This document shows positions 45,975 through 58,900 of a stretch of 64,000 nucleotides of DNA, piece after piece. The stretch covers positions 2,877,671 through 2,941,670 of the forward strand of contig CAJSYZ010000002.1 in NCBI GenBank assembly GCA_910574455.1. Direction: 5' to 3'. The first letter of the stretch is position 1. Each line of letters starts with the position of its first letter. Under the pieces are notes generated by a model. It saw nothing but the letters and a program-made list of their open reading frames with translations, did not search any database and was not told the DNA's origin. A program made the position numbers and the translations under genes. Source of the stretch: Trichaptum fuscoviolaceum (taxonomy: Eukaryota > Basidiomycota > Agaricomycetes > Hymenochaetales > Trichaptaceae).

Positions 45975-48900
45975 CTACCAATACCGACGTAACTGACGTT
46001 TTAAGTCTTCGAAGATGGCCTGCGTTTCCTTTCTGTCCGGTCGTAATTCCTCCAGATACTTTGTTATGGTACGGTCCAGAAGGTCGACCGGGAAGTCCCC
46101 GCGAGAAAGCGGCGATTGAGGTCGCTTAGCATCCTCCACCCAGTCCTTCAATAAGATAGCAATGTCAGACGATATCGTCTGAACGTTTTCCTGGTCGTTG
46201 AAGGGCGGAATCTGATAGGAACGTGAGGTTCGACAGCCTGTTTTGTAGAGACGTATTAGGACATACCTGTGACTCATACATCTCATGGAAGGTATCCCAT
46301 ACTTCTGAGTAGGGAACACCGGACTCTTTCAGTATTCTCGGTGCCCAGCCTTGTGGTCTTACCCCCTTGTTGCTCAAGGCAAATCGAGCAAGTAGTGATG
46401 CAACATGCCCTACAGGTTTAAGGTGAGGATAATGATAAATGCACTCTCAAATGCGCAACGTACGAAGTGGAAAAGCACTTTCTGACGGATAGAACCGCCT
46501 TCCATAATTGATTACTGTGTTTGATATTCGGTCGGCTTGTTGGTCTGGAGTTCCTTCACTTGTGGCTAAGATGCAAGAGAATTAGAAGAATCCACGGTGT
46601 CCTTACTTTTAATTCTCACCGTCCTCGAAAATAGCATTCCAAATAGGCTTAACAACGGCCTCATCTTGATGTTCTGAGACATGCAGTATGAGAAGTTTTA
46701 TTGAAGGAAGGTCGAAAGGTTCGGCATAGAATTGGTACAACTTTAATAGGGATTAGCCTTTGCAACGGTTATTGTGCGAGGTGCAGCTCACCTCTGTAAT
46801 ATTGAAAAGCTGTGTCTGCAGCAATCGAACTTTCTCCCCGGCTTCGCCTGGATCGTTCACGTGTGGTAGTAGTAGATGGAGTATTTCCATTTGAACTTGC
46901 GTAACCTCCAGTTGATCCTCAAGTTCTGTGAGAAACGCGATTGCAGTCTCATGCTTTCCATTCACTGAGACAGGATGTGACTTTGCATTACTAACTGCAA
47001 GAGTTAAACATTCGAGTCGCCTTTCAAGGGGAAGGTCAAACCTAGATCATTATGTCAGAATACTCAGTTTAAATTCGATGTTCAAGTATGCTCACTGCGA
47101 TGATTGAGCGAGAGCCGCAAGTACTTCTGCGGCTCGTAGATACTGTCCGTTTTTGACGTAGAGTTGCCATAAAAGCTGGTATTTATCTGATGAAACTGGT
47201 TCTCTGATGAGATGGCCTTCTAGGAACGGCGGTCGAATCTAAATATACGGTCAGTCCTTCATATTCAATGTGAGATAGGCTGATGTTTTGTTCACCTCCA
47301 GTAACGCATCTGTCATGCCCTGCCTCACCATCCAATCATATAGATGAGAATGGAAAACTGGATCATCAGAAGAGAAAGCGGTATCGTAGGCATGATTCCG
47401 GACTTCCTCCAAATCCTGGCGGGTAGGATTTTTATTGCATTGCTCATCGAAGACAGATAGTGAATGAAGCACGAGATCATAGCATTGCGTCCGACTTTTC
47501 AAGAGATCCGCTCGCGAATCGTTGGCAGGACATCCAGCGCTCCAGTACTCTGCCCCAATATTATCGGCATCAGCAACCGCTGCACATTCGAGGGGAAGGT
47601 CCACAGCGCCTTTCGGAAGACGTAAGCCAATACAATGATCAAAGTACGTCCGAATGACATACCTTTTGCATAATTCAAATGCTGATAGTCACCGCAGATC
47701 TCTCGTAGTTTTTCAAACTCGATCACTCGTGCCGCTCGAATGAACAGCCTATTTTGGAGCGCAGTGAGATACATGAGGCCAATGAAGATAAACGGTAGAA
47801 AGGTACCTAAGCGATTCCCCCAAGACAGCCTGCCTTTCGACAGGATCACGAATGTCCACAGCTTTACGAACATTTTCTTGAGCCTACATAGTACTGCGTC
47901 GATATGTGAAGCACGTGAAAAAAAATGCGGAGACGAACCTTGTACAACATCACATCGTCCCCACTGCAGAATGAACCACATCGCTGCTGTAAGATGTCAC
48001 TTACGGCATCAATCTATCAGTGACAATATAAGCGAATGTCCGACCATGAAGGGATTCAGAGGACAAGCTTACACTAATCTGTTGTCCTATCTGGCGATTG
48101 ATAATGACGTTTACAAGGGCGCGCGACACATGTAAACCCTGCGCAGTCGTGATCAACTCCTCGAAAGTCATATTTGAGACAAGCGTCTGTATCTCCTTGT
48201 CGCATTGAGCGACAAGTTCTCCAAGATGATAGTCTACTAATAGAAGAACAAACGAAATCGCTTCGATTGTCCGGCCAAGCAAAGCATGCAAATGTGATGC
48301 TGATGTATTCTCTACCTTCCATGCATCCTGTTCATGGTTTTGTCTGTTACCGACGCCACCAACTTGATCGCTGGATACTGAGCTGAATAGCTGAGGGTTT
48401 TTGTCTAGCAGGTTCTTAAGTGCATACAAGTTCCTTTGAACTGTGACTAGAAGAGCGTCATCAAAATTCGAAGCTTGGCCTGTCGGACTTTGTTCTCTCA
48501 TTAGTATTGAGGAATTTCACCGGGACATATGAAATGCACCTTGTTTTAGTGACCTTTGCCCTCCACAAAGGCCTTACCAGCCGAGCGAAGTACAGAGCAA
48601 GTCCTTCTCTACGGCCACTGAAGAGTACATTCCCTTGGTTATCACTACCAAAACCTCTGTCAACCCAGATTGGGCGGTCGCCTATGTCGTAAAACATTTG
48701 TTTAGCGACTGCAGAGGTTTCTGCACTCAAGCTTACGACTTCGTCGTAAACAGAATAACCGCTGCGCTCGGCAGCCATGAACGTGTTTCCACTTGCCAGA
48801 GCCAGGAGCATGGCACAGGTCTGATCCCTACCGAAGCTATCGCGGAAATCGACGATAGGTTGTACAGAACCTTCCGCATGAACCTCTTCCAGAGCATCAA

Positions 48901-50877
48901 GCAGATAATCAACGGCACGCCGCTTCACAAGATAGCTCACACCCGCATTTGTTACAATGACAAATTCCTGACGTGCTTGAGAGAATTGGGTAGATAGTTC
49001 GTTGGTGGCAAGGGGTTCAGGTGATGACGCAGGCGACGCAGAAAGTGATGAGGGTGTCGGTCGGTGGGACGGAGCAATGGCCCAAATCGTACCTTCGACG
49101 TAAAGGAATGCTGCTTGTTCGGTGAGAGGGATTCGAGGAGCTGTTCCCGCACCATAATAGCCCACTGCTTGAGTTTGTGGTAAGGTTTGATTTTGCGACT
49201 GTCCGAAAGTTCCAACTCTCGTCAAATCTGGTGAGATACCTAGAATGAAATCTTTGCCGTCAACGTCACTTGGCTGGGCAGCCACTAGAAGGCCATCAAC
49301 GTAAGCTGACGCAGACAGGTTGTTGACAATACACGGCTTCGGATTTTGTTGTACAGGTGCCGGGGCGCCGAAGTTATGGGACGTCGGAAGTCGTTGCATC
49401 TGTGACTGCATCTGTTCATCGGGATGGAGAAGGTTCAGAGGGGGAAGTCGGACATGAATTAATTGAAGCTGCTTTGGATCTGCTGAGCCATAGGATGGTC
49501 CACCGAATCCATAGCCATAACCAACGGGGCCGGGGGAAAAGTAGAGCCTAATACCATTAGTTGAGAGGGCCATCAACTGGATACCTGTTTTTGATTCTCG
49601 AGGATCAATAACATGCAAGGAGAGTAGGCGGAGACCTGGTGCGAGCGCTGGGGCTCCAGGCGCTTTGTCCTGGGCCTGTTTGTGCAGGTTGGAGATTGTC
49701 TGGATCTTCCGTAGTCCCCTATTCGTTTCTGGTTTCCAAATAGAAATCCAGTTGTTCTCGCTGAGCGTATATACACAGTCGCGCGCATTGTCAGCCACTA
49801 CTGACACGACACGTTCTGAGGATCACAGAGGCGATGAAGAGTCAGGCATGTGTGTTTGTTGGATAGATATCTCTGACATACCATCGTTACCACCTGACCG
49901 CAGTAAAGGGATGAAGCTAGGGACGGCACTAGCTGAGTGATTAATCAAGTAGTATTGTTTCCCAAACCAGACTTCTTTCTGTTGGTAGTGCAGTTCGTAT
50001 AAGTTACCGTCCTGTATACCACACATGATTATTCGGCCGTCATTTGTCCCAACAACGGATGTCATTTCGATACCATCCGTGTTTACTGACATGTCAGTAG
50101 CGTACAGTTTGATGTCCTTGTGGGGTCGGTGGTCGGGGCTCTGTACATTTTGCGACGAAAGACCAAGAAGGAGAACGGTGGCAGGGGTACAAATGACAAG
50201 GAGGGAGGTAATTTCATCGACGAAGACACCAGGTTTGGGCTTCACGAGAGCAACATGAGTGATCACATCGGGTTGTTCAATGAACGAGCTGAGCTCCTGC
50301 CTGCACAAACTCATCAATAAATCTCTCAATTTCGCATAGTAGTATGCGTACCCTTCAACATAGTCCCACAAGAACAGCTTATGGTCCAGGGTGATCCATG
50401 CACGCTCGATTTCGCTCATAATACCCATATGGCATTGGAACTTTGACGCTAAGCTTCTATCAGCATAAAAATTGAAGACACTGTTGTACGACGTACATTG
50501 AAAATGTTCCCATAATGCTGGAGGTATCCCAATGTGCTTTCTCTTCTGGAAAGGCACGCGGTAGTCACCTGGAAATACAGTATACGATGCGGAGGACTGT
50601 CCACCAGCTGAACGCCAATATTAGGGTAAACTAGTTTGTCAAGCTAAGCCAACAACATACGGATAGTCAGCAGTTCCCCCAAGTCAGGAACAATCTGTGC
50701 ATCCTTTACGAGCACCTCCTGCACAACCCGGCTGGCTCCCTGAAGAGCGGGAAGGTCCAGTGCTGCAGGTCGCGGAGCCGTTAGTTTTCCACGCGATGAT
50801 GATGCGAAACTGGTTGATGGTGCGTTCTGGAAGCCACCGAAAGGTCGTACACTCGACAACTGCAGTGATTGAGACAT
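45975..50877 (-). CDS. Nucleoporin Nup155/Nup170-like (inner ring)
   Basis: A large inner-ring nuclear pore scaffold protein. The start is MSQSLQLSSVRPFGGFQNAP (50877). The N-terminal beta-propeller includes PALWEHFQCTSYNSVFNFYA, then MSEIERAWITLDHKLFLWDY, ITHVALVKPKPGVF, VGTNDGRIIMCGIQDGNLYE, LHYQQKEVWFGK and SVVADNARDCVYTLSENNWI, all typical of Nup155/170. The C-terminal alpha-solenoid runs to SDIAILLKDWVEDAKRP and ELRPDRKETQAIFEDLKRQL. Total span 4.9 kb with many introns that I did not all resolve. The call is secure at family level; Nup157 versus Nup170 is a yeast-specific split. Confidence 0.88.
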
Positions 50878-51681
50878 TATAGTGACCGTAACCCAGGCTG
50901 GGACGATAAGGAGGACGCGTCGCGTAGTACAGGCGAGTGCTCAGAGATGGTGACTTCAAAACTCGTTCAAAACCTCTTTTGACTCCGTAAATCGTTTTAG
51001 GATTAAAACGGTCACATCAGGGAAACTACTTTCTGCTGAAAGTGACTTAAGTGTTACTTAAACGTCCTGAGAGACTGAAGTCTTAAATAAGGCAAGCTTC
51101 ACTTATTCATGCATGTCCTCCCATTATTCAGGACAAGTTGGCTGAAATAAGTGCGGGCTGGCTTAAATAAGGAAAGATGGCTGAATCAGTGCTCTAAGTG
51201 TTTCAGGCATTCAGCACCCCAGTGCTCCAGTGTATCATCCTTTAATTACAGCAGTAGACAAGTGTTGTAAGACAAATTGCAGTGCTCAAGAGTCTAAGTG
51301 CATAAGAACGATCCAAGTATTTCATTGCATCAGAAATATATAAGACAACATTATTTAGCTATCAGTGCCTCAGTGTTCAAGTACATCAGTCATCTACGCA
51401 AGACTAAGCATAGCAGTCGCTATGAAGGGATCCCCCACGACATTACCGTGAACCTCTGCCGTGACGGGCAGTGGCAGGTCACACTTCGCTGCCGTACCTT
51501 CAATTCTGCATGTTCTTTGGCGGACCAGTAGAAACGAAGGCTGCTCTGCGAGTCGATGGTAATATAATATTGAGCGCACGGACAGAAACGAAAAGAAGAG
51601 GCTCACCAGTGATCGATTTGCCCTTAGAAGTCTACGCAGTCCGTAGCCGAATCCCATTTTGAAGCGTCGTCCTCCTCATGA
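50878..51681. other. Intergenic, direct short repeats of TTAAATAAGG type
   Basis: 804 bases. Between about 51040 and 51310 are recurring words: CTTAAATAAGG, AAATAAGTG, CAGTGCTC and CTAAGTG. No coding frame is supported. It separates the housekeeping block from the transposon-rich island. Confidence 0.5.
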
Positions 51682-51815
51682 TCACCATCTCCACCTAAAT
51701 CCTTGTCCTCGCCCTCGCCCTCGCCTTCGCCCCTCGTCCTCGTCCTCGTCCTCGCCCTCGTCCTCGCCCTCGCCCTCGTCCTCGTCCTCGCCCTCGTCCT
51801 CAATCTTCTCAACGC

Positions 51816-51849
<34 letters not shown>

Positions 51850-54800
51850 AATCTTCTCAACGCCCTCGTCCCCGCTCTCGCTCAGGTCGTCGTCGCCCTT
51901 AGCATTAGCATGTTCGTCCTCTGCATCACCTTCCATCTCGCTTCTATGTTCAGCCCCCTCACGCTCTTCGCCCTTATCGTCGGTTCCGTCTTCCCAATTA
52001 TCAGCGCCTTCGTCATACGCTTTCTCGCAGGTCGAATCTGCATCTACACCGTCAAAATACAAGGAAAAGTCCCTGCCAGTGATACCCGATCCAACAAGTT
52101 CGGTGTTCTTTCTCGTGTCGATATCTGTACTGGCATCGTAAGCTAGGAGGCGGGATCGAACCTTTTCCCAGTTTGATTCAGTGAAGAAAGAGGGATTCGA
52201 CAACAAGTTAACATAGTCGTCCGTATGAGGCTGCCACAGAGCGCTAGTGAAATACCACTCAGCGCCGCCAAGTTCTTCTTTGATATTTTGCAACCGAGCC
52301 ACCTGTTTATCAATGGCAACCTTGACCTATCCATGAGAAGATCAGCGGATAAGGACAATATAAGTACTGAAAAAATAGATACCGCTGTTGCCGCAAGGGC
52401 GAGGGCACCGATAGGCTTTCCTATGGTGTTTCTGTCCAGTATTTTATGCCGACCCATGGCCAAGACAATGTGTACGGACAACACTGAGACCACAAGGTCA
52501 GAGCAGAACAGTCCTTGCTTCTGTACATTTAGGGTCAATGCATGGACACAAAACGCGACAATAAACACTCTTTTACTTACCCTCTCCATACTATACCAGC
52601 TTTCCCATAGAAACGGTTCGGCTTTCTTCTTGTCAACTAGCGTCTGCAACGTCTTCACAATTGCTTCGTTTTGCATTGACTTTAATTGTTCGCCGCTGAA
52701 AAACTGGCAACTGATTGCTCAGCTTTCTCAAAAAGTTTCTTGCGCCAGCTATCAGAGCATCTCTGGGCCGCCTGAAATACGAGGATTGCATCTCAATTTG
52801 GTAAAGGTAACTTGAGAATAAGTAAAAATGACTCAACTAGAGAACAGATATCAGCGAACTGAGTTTCGTAACTAAGTTCCACAGAATCAAACACTTTCCC
52901 CCACAGTGAGCTGATGAGCTTATTGTCCGGGGTTTGCCATGGTGTGACGGATTTTCCAACTGCGCGAAATAGTGAAGGTAATAGAATATGAGTCCAACCT
53001 GCCTGAGTACCGGGAGGGAGACACTGGTTCGTCGCCCTTTTCCTGCCTGGCACGCGAGATCCTTCCCTTCCTTCATTTCGATCCTTGTCCTCAAGTCCCA
53101 CTGATGTCTGCATATAAGTAAATCAACAAAATATGTCATAGAAATGAATTTGATTCGACAAACTGAGCTAGTAGTCCGAGAGACTTTGCGATGACCTTGA
53201 TAAGCCCCAGTCACTAACACTTCGGGTCCGGGGGTGCAGGATGCACTCTTCATTGCAAGCGACGGTGCCCGAGGTGCTAACGACATGTTTCGACCACCAG
53301 ACTATTAAGAAAAGAAGGTGAATGCTCACATTTAGAGTGTATCAATCGACTCTCACTTACTTCATTATCAGCCACAAGCGACTGCCTCTTGCGATTAGAG
53401 GTAGCGGATCCAATCTCCGGCTGCAACACGTCAGAAAGCTGTTATCCAAGGCAAGTGAGCAGATCGAAAAGAAGCACTTACCGTCGTATCGGCCTCAGGC
53501 CGATAAGGAATATCAGAGGGGTTCCTCTTCTTACTCAAGTCCTTTCCGCCTGATCAGATACGAACTTAAAATGCCGGTTACCATAGAATTGACACTTACT
53601 GTGGCACCCGGCCGGTGTGTCCATGTCAGTCAACAATGACTTCTTGATCTTGACAGTTTTATTAGCCAATTGAAATGGCTGAAAATAAGTAAACATAAAA
53701 TGAAGGAATTCATTGCACATCAAGGTAGAAGAATTACCACATTAACCTGAGAGTCGGTGTCTGGTGGCGACTTCCTCTTTCCGTTCTTTGTGACTGTGAT
53801 TTCCTATTCATATGCACCCATTAGCGATCGACTCAAAGTGAAGAAGGAAACGAATAGTTGCCACAGGAGAGCACCGGAAGTGAGCCTAGGGTGCATCGAC
53901 ACTCACACATACCTGTACACGGGGTTCCAAGGCTAGTGATTGCACCTTACAACCATAAATAAGGGGGGAACGAGAGAAGTTGAAATAAGATAGACTTACC
54001 GGTGCGCTAAGCTGCGAATTAGCAGTTCTCTTGTTTGCATCCTATCAAAATACCAATTCAGTAAGCAATGAAGGAAGGATGTACCATGAAGATCACTGTC
54101 TGGTACTCACCTGTCCACCTGGTTTTATCTTGTGGTTCTTATCCTCGAGTACGGGAAGGGATTGCTCAGTAGATTGAAAAATGTAAATGATATGACGTCG
54201 CTTACCGTTGAAACCTGCGACCCGGAAAGAGTGTCATGCAATAACTTCCTTTTCTTCGAGTTGACGTTGCTGCTACCTCCATCCTGTTCATGACACGGCA
54301 GTTGGCAGATAAATAATAATGAAGGAATATGAACAAACAGTCATGGAGTAACTGACATGAATCGAACAGTAATCAGTCGGACTCACACAAGCTTGAGCCG
54401 GCCTTGTTAGCCTCTTCGGATCGCTTCCACCCTATAAACAAGTTATTCAGACTGCACTTGCCATTCTAATGCTCCATCAACTCACTGCATTTGATTCCGA
54501 ATCGACAAGATGTGCCTTCTGTTGTACGCTGATTGTGCTATTTTTTACACCATGATAGCTTGTAAGGGTTATTGTTTCCCTTCATCCTCCCAGGGACTTA
54601 AGTTTTCATCATCTGGCAATGGGATGGTGTGTCTGGTGTAGCTTTGCGTCAGCAAGACTCATAATACAGTGGTAGCAAAGACAAGAGCGTCCGAGTCAAT
54701 GTTGCAGGTGAAGGACTTCCAAGTTGGGTCTCGGCCCGGGAGTGTCACGCCGGTCACTGGCACTGCCAGTGCATCCGCTGCCAGTGGCAGGCTCATTAGT

Positions 54801-55935
54801 CGTAATCTAGTACTAGTCGGGATGATGTTTAATAATTGAGTCTAAATCAAGCTTCGCACTCACTATTACATCGACTTGACAGTACCAGATACTGATTCAG
54901 ACGCAATGCAAGATTCAAACTTCAAACTCACAAATTGATCCTTTCTGAGACTGGCAACTCAAGACCTCCACCCTCTTCACCGATGAAAGTGGAATCATCT
55001 GTGTTGCGAAGCGCCCTGACAGGGCGTTTTGTCTTGTCGTTCCGCCTTGACGTAGCGGGCGAGTCTATTATGTCCGTTTCTTCACCAGAAAGACTCTCGT
55101 TCGGTCCTGCAGGAGCGTGAAAGAATGCGTCGCTGGGAGTGGCGGCAGACCTGGACATCTTTGCGGTCTGCACACGTGTGCGAAATGGAAGTTCACCTTT
55201 GGAATCTTCCTTCCTAGCCTTTTTTGCAGGCTTCCTGTTTGGCTCATCCATACTCGCTGCTTCGCATGAACGTGAGTCACAGTGTTTAACCTCCAAGCTT
55301 TGAGATCATCTGAAAATGTATAGGCAATGTTACTCACGAATATCCAAGTCTTCGTTGTGTCCATCTTCACAACCCGATACGTCTTTAACATCGTTCTTCG
55401 AGCCTGTTTATGCTAGTTCAAATCTGTGTCATCACTGATCTAAAGTTGAAGACTTACTACTAGCTTCGCCTTTTGGCTTTCTACGTCCACGTTTGCCAGT
55501 GAGTTTGGGCACTGTTGAGCCCATCTGGGTGCGTGTCTCAAGAGCCTTCGACAAGTTGTTTTCAAGCTCTACGGTCTCTAGCATCGCTGCTTCTTGGTTC
55601 TCTGCTGCAGTCACCTTCTTGCGAACCTTGTCAGCTGCCTCTTGTTCTTTTGCTGCCCGTTTTTGCTCCGCAGCGAGTTTTTTCCTCTCTTTCGCAACCG
55701 CGACTTGCTGGGCCGCAGCTCTGCGGAAAGCTGCCCGCTCTTCCTTCTGCTTTTCCTTCTCTTCCTTCTCCTTCAATGCCTCATCCCGCCTTTCTGCCTG
55801 CCGTACTTTCTTTTTCTCTTTTTCTTCCTTCTCCCGCAATATCTCCTCCTGTGTTCGTCTTGTTCTGAGCTGTTCAACTACTGCTCCGGGGTGCTGATCG
55901 CTGTTCTTAGCCCTTGTCTGTCTTCGAGTTGACAT
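51682..55935 (-). CDS. Intron-dense Lys/Arg-rich protein with acidic tail; transposon-associated, unrecognised
   Basis: MSTRRQTRAKNSDQHPGAVV opens a Lys/Glu coiled coil. Many small in-frame exons follow, most with a basic patch: EPNRKPAKKARKEDS, NSKKRKLLHD, DANKRTANS, KNGKRKSPPD, KTVKIKKSLL, DLSKKRNPSD, SNRKRQSLV. Then come a possible folded part (AGWTHILLPSLFRAVGKSV, FEKAEQSVASF, EPFLWESWYSMER, LGGAEWYFTSALWQPHTD) and an acidic GEDEDEG tail. I recall similar multi-exon genes near Agaricomycete transposons but know no function. A likely one-base loss in a T run near 52708 breaks the frame between QSVASF and SGEQLKSM, so it may be a pseudogene. It is divergent from the Plavaka transposase. Confidence 0.5.
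51700..51880. repeat. Hexanucleotide (CTCGCC/CTCGTC) tract
   Basis: Imperfect 6-nt units CCTCGC/CCTCGT, interrupted twice by TCAATCTTCTCAACG. Read on minus they encode alternating Glu, Gly and Asp (GEGEDEDEG) with two copies of GVEKIE. This is a slippage-prone coding microsatellite. The long Leu/Val and Ser/Pro frames on the plus strand are its shadows. Confidence 0.85.
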
Positions 55936-58900
55936 TTTGTGCAGTGTTTTGAGTCTTGTATGAGGATAAGATGGATCGAAGGTGCAAGTTCAAGATCAGG
56001 GAGGCGGGGGCGTCTATCTTAGACAAGTTGAAAATTTACGCCCACTACTGCTATGACTAATTTTAACTCCGAGTCAGGTTCACTCAGGCTCACTGGCAGC
56101 CTCAGGCTGAGGCTCAGGTGTGAGACCCAAAGACCCAAGACGTGTACTAGTACTTCTACTGAGGCTACATTCAAGTTGATGCCAGCGACACGGAAAAAGC
56201 ACGATCCCTTTCATTTTCCACCAACTATTCGATGCACCTTGCCCGGCTGTAGTAGGACGTTCAAGAGTCAATCTGGAAGAACAAGACATGAATATTCAGC
56301 TCATCCGACGTCATTCATGGCAAGTTCTACTGCCAGTGGTAGTGGTCATGACTATGATTCTTCACCCATTCCAAGTCGACCCACACGAGCTCCAACTTTT
56401 CAAGTTCTCCCTAGGTTGTCTGAACTTCCAACAGAAAGTCATCTTGAGAGTGGCTCTGACTCCTACGATTACGATATCTCCATGCTTACACAAGATATCT
56501 CGATGCTCAGTATAGTAGGCCGAGACGAACTGCTTCGAGACCTACTAGTAGGCGGACCTGATTCTCAGTCACATTCTGTCATTGGAAGTGATGACCGTAG
56601 CGCGTCCTCTGAAGACTTGGACTTAGACATTGGAGATCATGAGGAGAGCGGGGATAACTTGAAGGTGTATCACAGATACTTGAATGGTGCGTGCCATGTT
56701 TATTGTCCTCGGTTTACTGTAGTACTCTGACACCAGACACCGTGCAGCCACTCCATGCGATGCAGAAGGAACCTTCTTAAAAGACGAAGAACCCCCCGTT
56801 CCTCGAAACAAACCTACATCAAATGATTGGTTTCCCTATTCGTGCCGAGCAGATTTCGAGCTCGCAGATTTTCTCTATTGAGAAGAGCAAATGTCTGCTG
56901 GTAACATAACGAAGCTTCTTGGAATCATGAAGGCATATCAGCTAATCCACCTCGCGGATAATGCGAAATCTGGCGGATATTCTGATTTCGACGCGACAGA
57001 GCCTGACGAGGACTCGGATTTGGATATTACTAGTACGCTGCTCGATGGAGATGCACAGAAGTTGTACAATGTCATTGACGCTACGAGAGTTGGTGATGTG
57101 CCTTGGAAATCCTTCAGTAACTTCTATACGAATGACAATGGCCAAAAGGCAACAAACGAGAACTCCGAGTCATGGAAGAGGAAAGAGTATGATGTATGGT
57201 ATCGGGATCCTTTGGAAGTGATCCGAATTTGGTGGATAATCCGGCTTTGGAAAGCGAATTCGACTGTGTTCCATTTCGTGAATATCAGCCAAAGGAGGAC
57301 TCTGATGCCAGTGACAACAAAGAACGAGTGTTCAGAAATTACATGTCCGGAAATTTTGCTTGGGAACAGGCTGTAGGTCATGACTCATGAACTCGCAGGA
57401 AACATACTGATTATCCTTGACTTAGAATAAGATCTACGCCGAAGATAAAGCAGTCCATGGATCTATGTTTGTCCCGGTAATCTTAGGGAGCGACAAGACA
57501 ACAGTCTCTGTCGGAACTGGAAACAACGAATACTATCCGTTATATCTCTCCATCGGGAATATATCTAACAAGGCCCGGCGGTCACAGAAATTGAATACAG
57601 TCCAGCTTATAGCATTTCTAGCAATACCAAAGAGTGTGTACCATACCATAATATTTGATTAGTTCTGACACATTTTGCAGCTGAGCGGCAATACGAAAAG
57701 TCGGATGAATTCCGCCGCTTTCGACATCAAGTCTTTCATTCATCTATATCGAGAATCTTGAGACCACTGAAGAGCGCAATGTCCATGAACAAAGAGCGAA
57801 CCATTCTCCGGTGCCCTGATGGTCACTTTCGTAGGTCGATTCTCGGACTCGGCTCGTATATAGCCGATTATCCGGAACAGGTGAGTCTATGCGCAATATG
57901 CACAGGATGGTGCTGCAAGTAAGTACCGTCCTTCCCCAACATCGCATCCGAGCCCGAGAAAATGGCTTAATGTGTCTTTATAGATGCACAGCACCTCACA
58001 AGAACCTAGATAATCCGGAATTCTTTACAAATCCTCGAACAAAAGAGCTGCACGAACGATTGATAGAACAAGTCGATGATAACAGCATAAGTAGAGCAAC
58101 AATTCGTAAAGAGTATGGGTTCCACCAAGATATTGTGGTAAGGGTTCCGAATTCTCCATTGGATGTGCACTTACCACAACGATAACCCGTAGCCCTTCAC
58201 CAATGACTTCCCGCGTGCAGATATATGCGATCTCATTTCTCCGGACCTTCTGCACCAAATCATCAAAGGCGTGTTCAAGGATCATCTTGTCGAGTGGATA
58301 TGCCAGAGCTTGACCACAACAGAGCTGGATATTGTGGATAAAAGGTGCTATTCTCTTACAAGTAGAATAATATGAGTCTCAGTGCTAACTTTCGCATAGA
58401 ATCAGAGTCGCTGCTCCTTTTCCTGGTCTTCGCAGATTTCCCGAAGGTCGAGGCTTCAAGCAATGGACAGGTAATGATTCAAAGGCACTTATGAAAGTAT
58501 ATGGTCTTTTCATCTCGTTCGACGCGGTGGTTTGCTGATATTTGATGCAATCCGCTTAGGTATATCTTCCGGCTATTGTGGGCATTGTGCACGATGATAT
58601 AATTCACGCATTGAGTGCATTTCTGGACTTCTGTTACCTTGTGCGTCGGTACACGATAACAGCCTCGACTCTTGATCAGATCAAAGCCTCTCTGGATCAC
58701 TTTCATCAATATCGGCAAATATTCATAGCGAAGGGCATCCGGGATAACTTTTCGCTGCCACGACAACATGCCATGACCCATTATCCTACAATGATCCCTC
58801 TCTTTGCTGCACCTAGCGGGTTGTGTTCATCTATAACAGAAAACAAACACATCTACGCGGTCAAGCAGACATGGCGACGTTCAAACAAAAATGATCCTTT

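Noticed and set aside
51659..52146. Long plus-strand ORFs of Ser/Pro and Leu/Val repeats
   Set aside because: Shadows of the hexanucleotide tract. The minus frame joins in frame to upstream exons and is preferred.
55493..55932. Plus-strand ORFs rich in Ser, Phe and Leu with membrane-like look
   Set aside because: Antisense to the Lys/Glu coiled-coil exon; the complement of Lys/Glu codons gives Phe and Leu.
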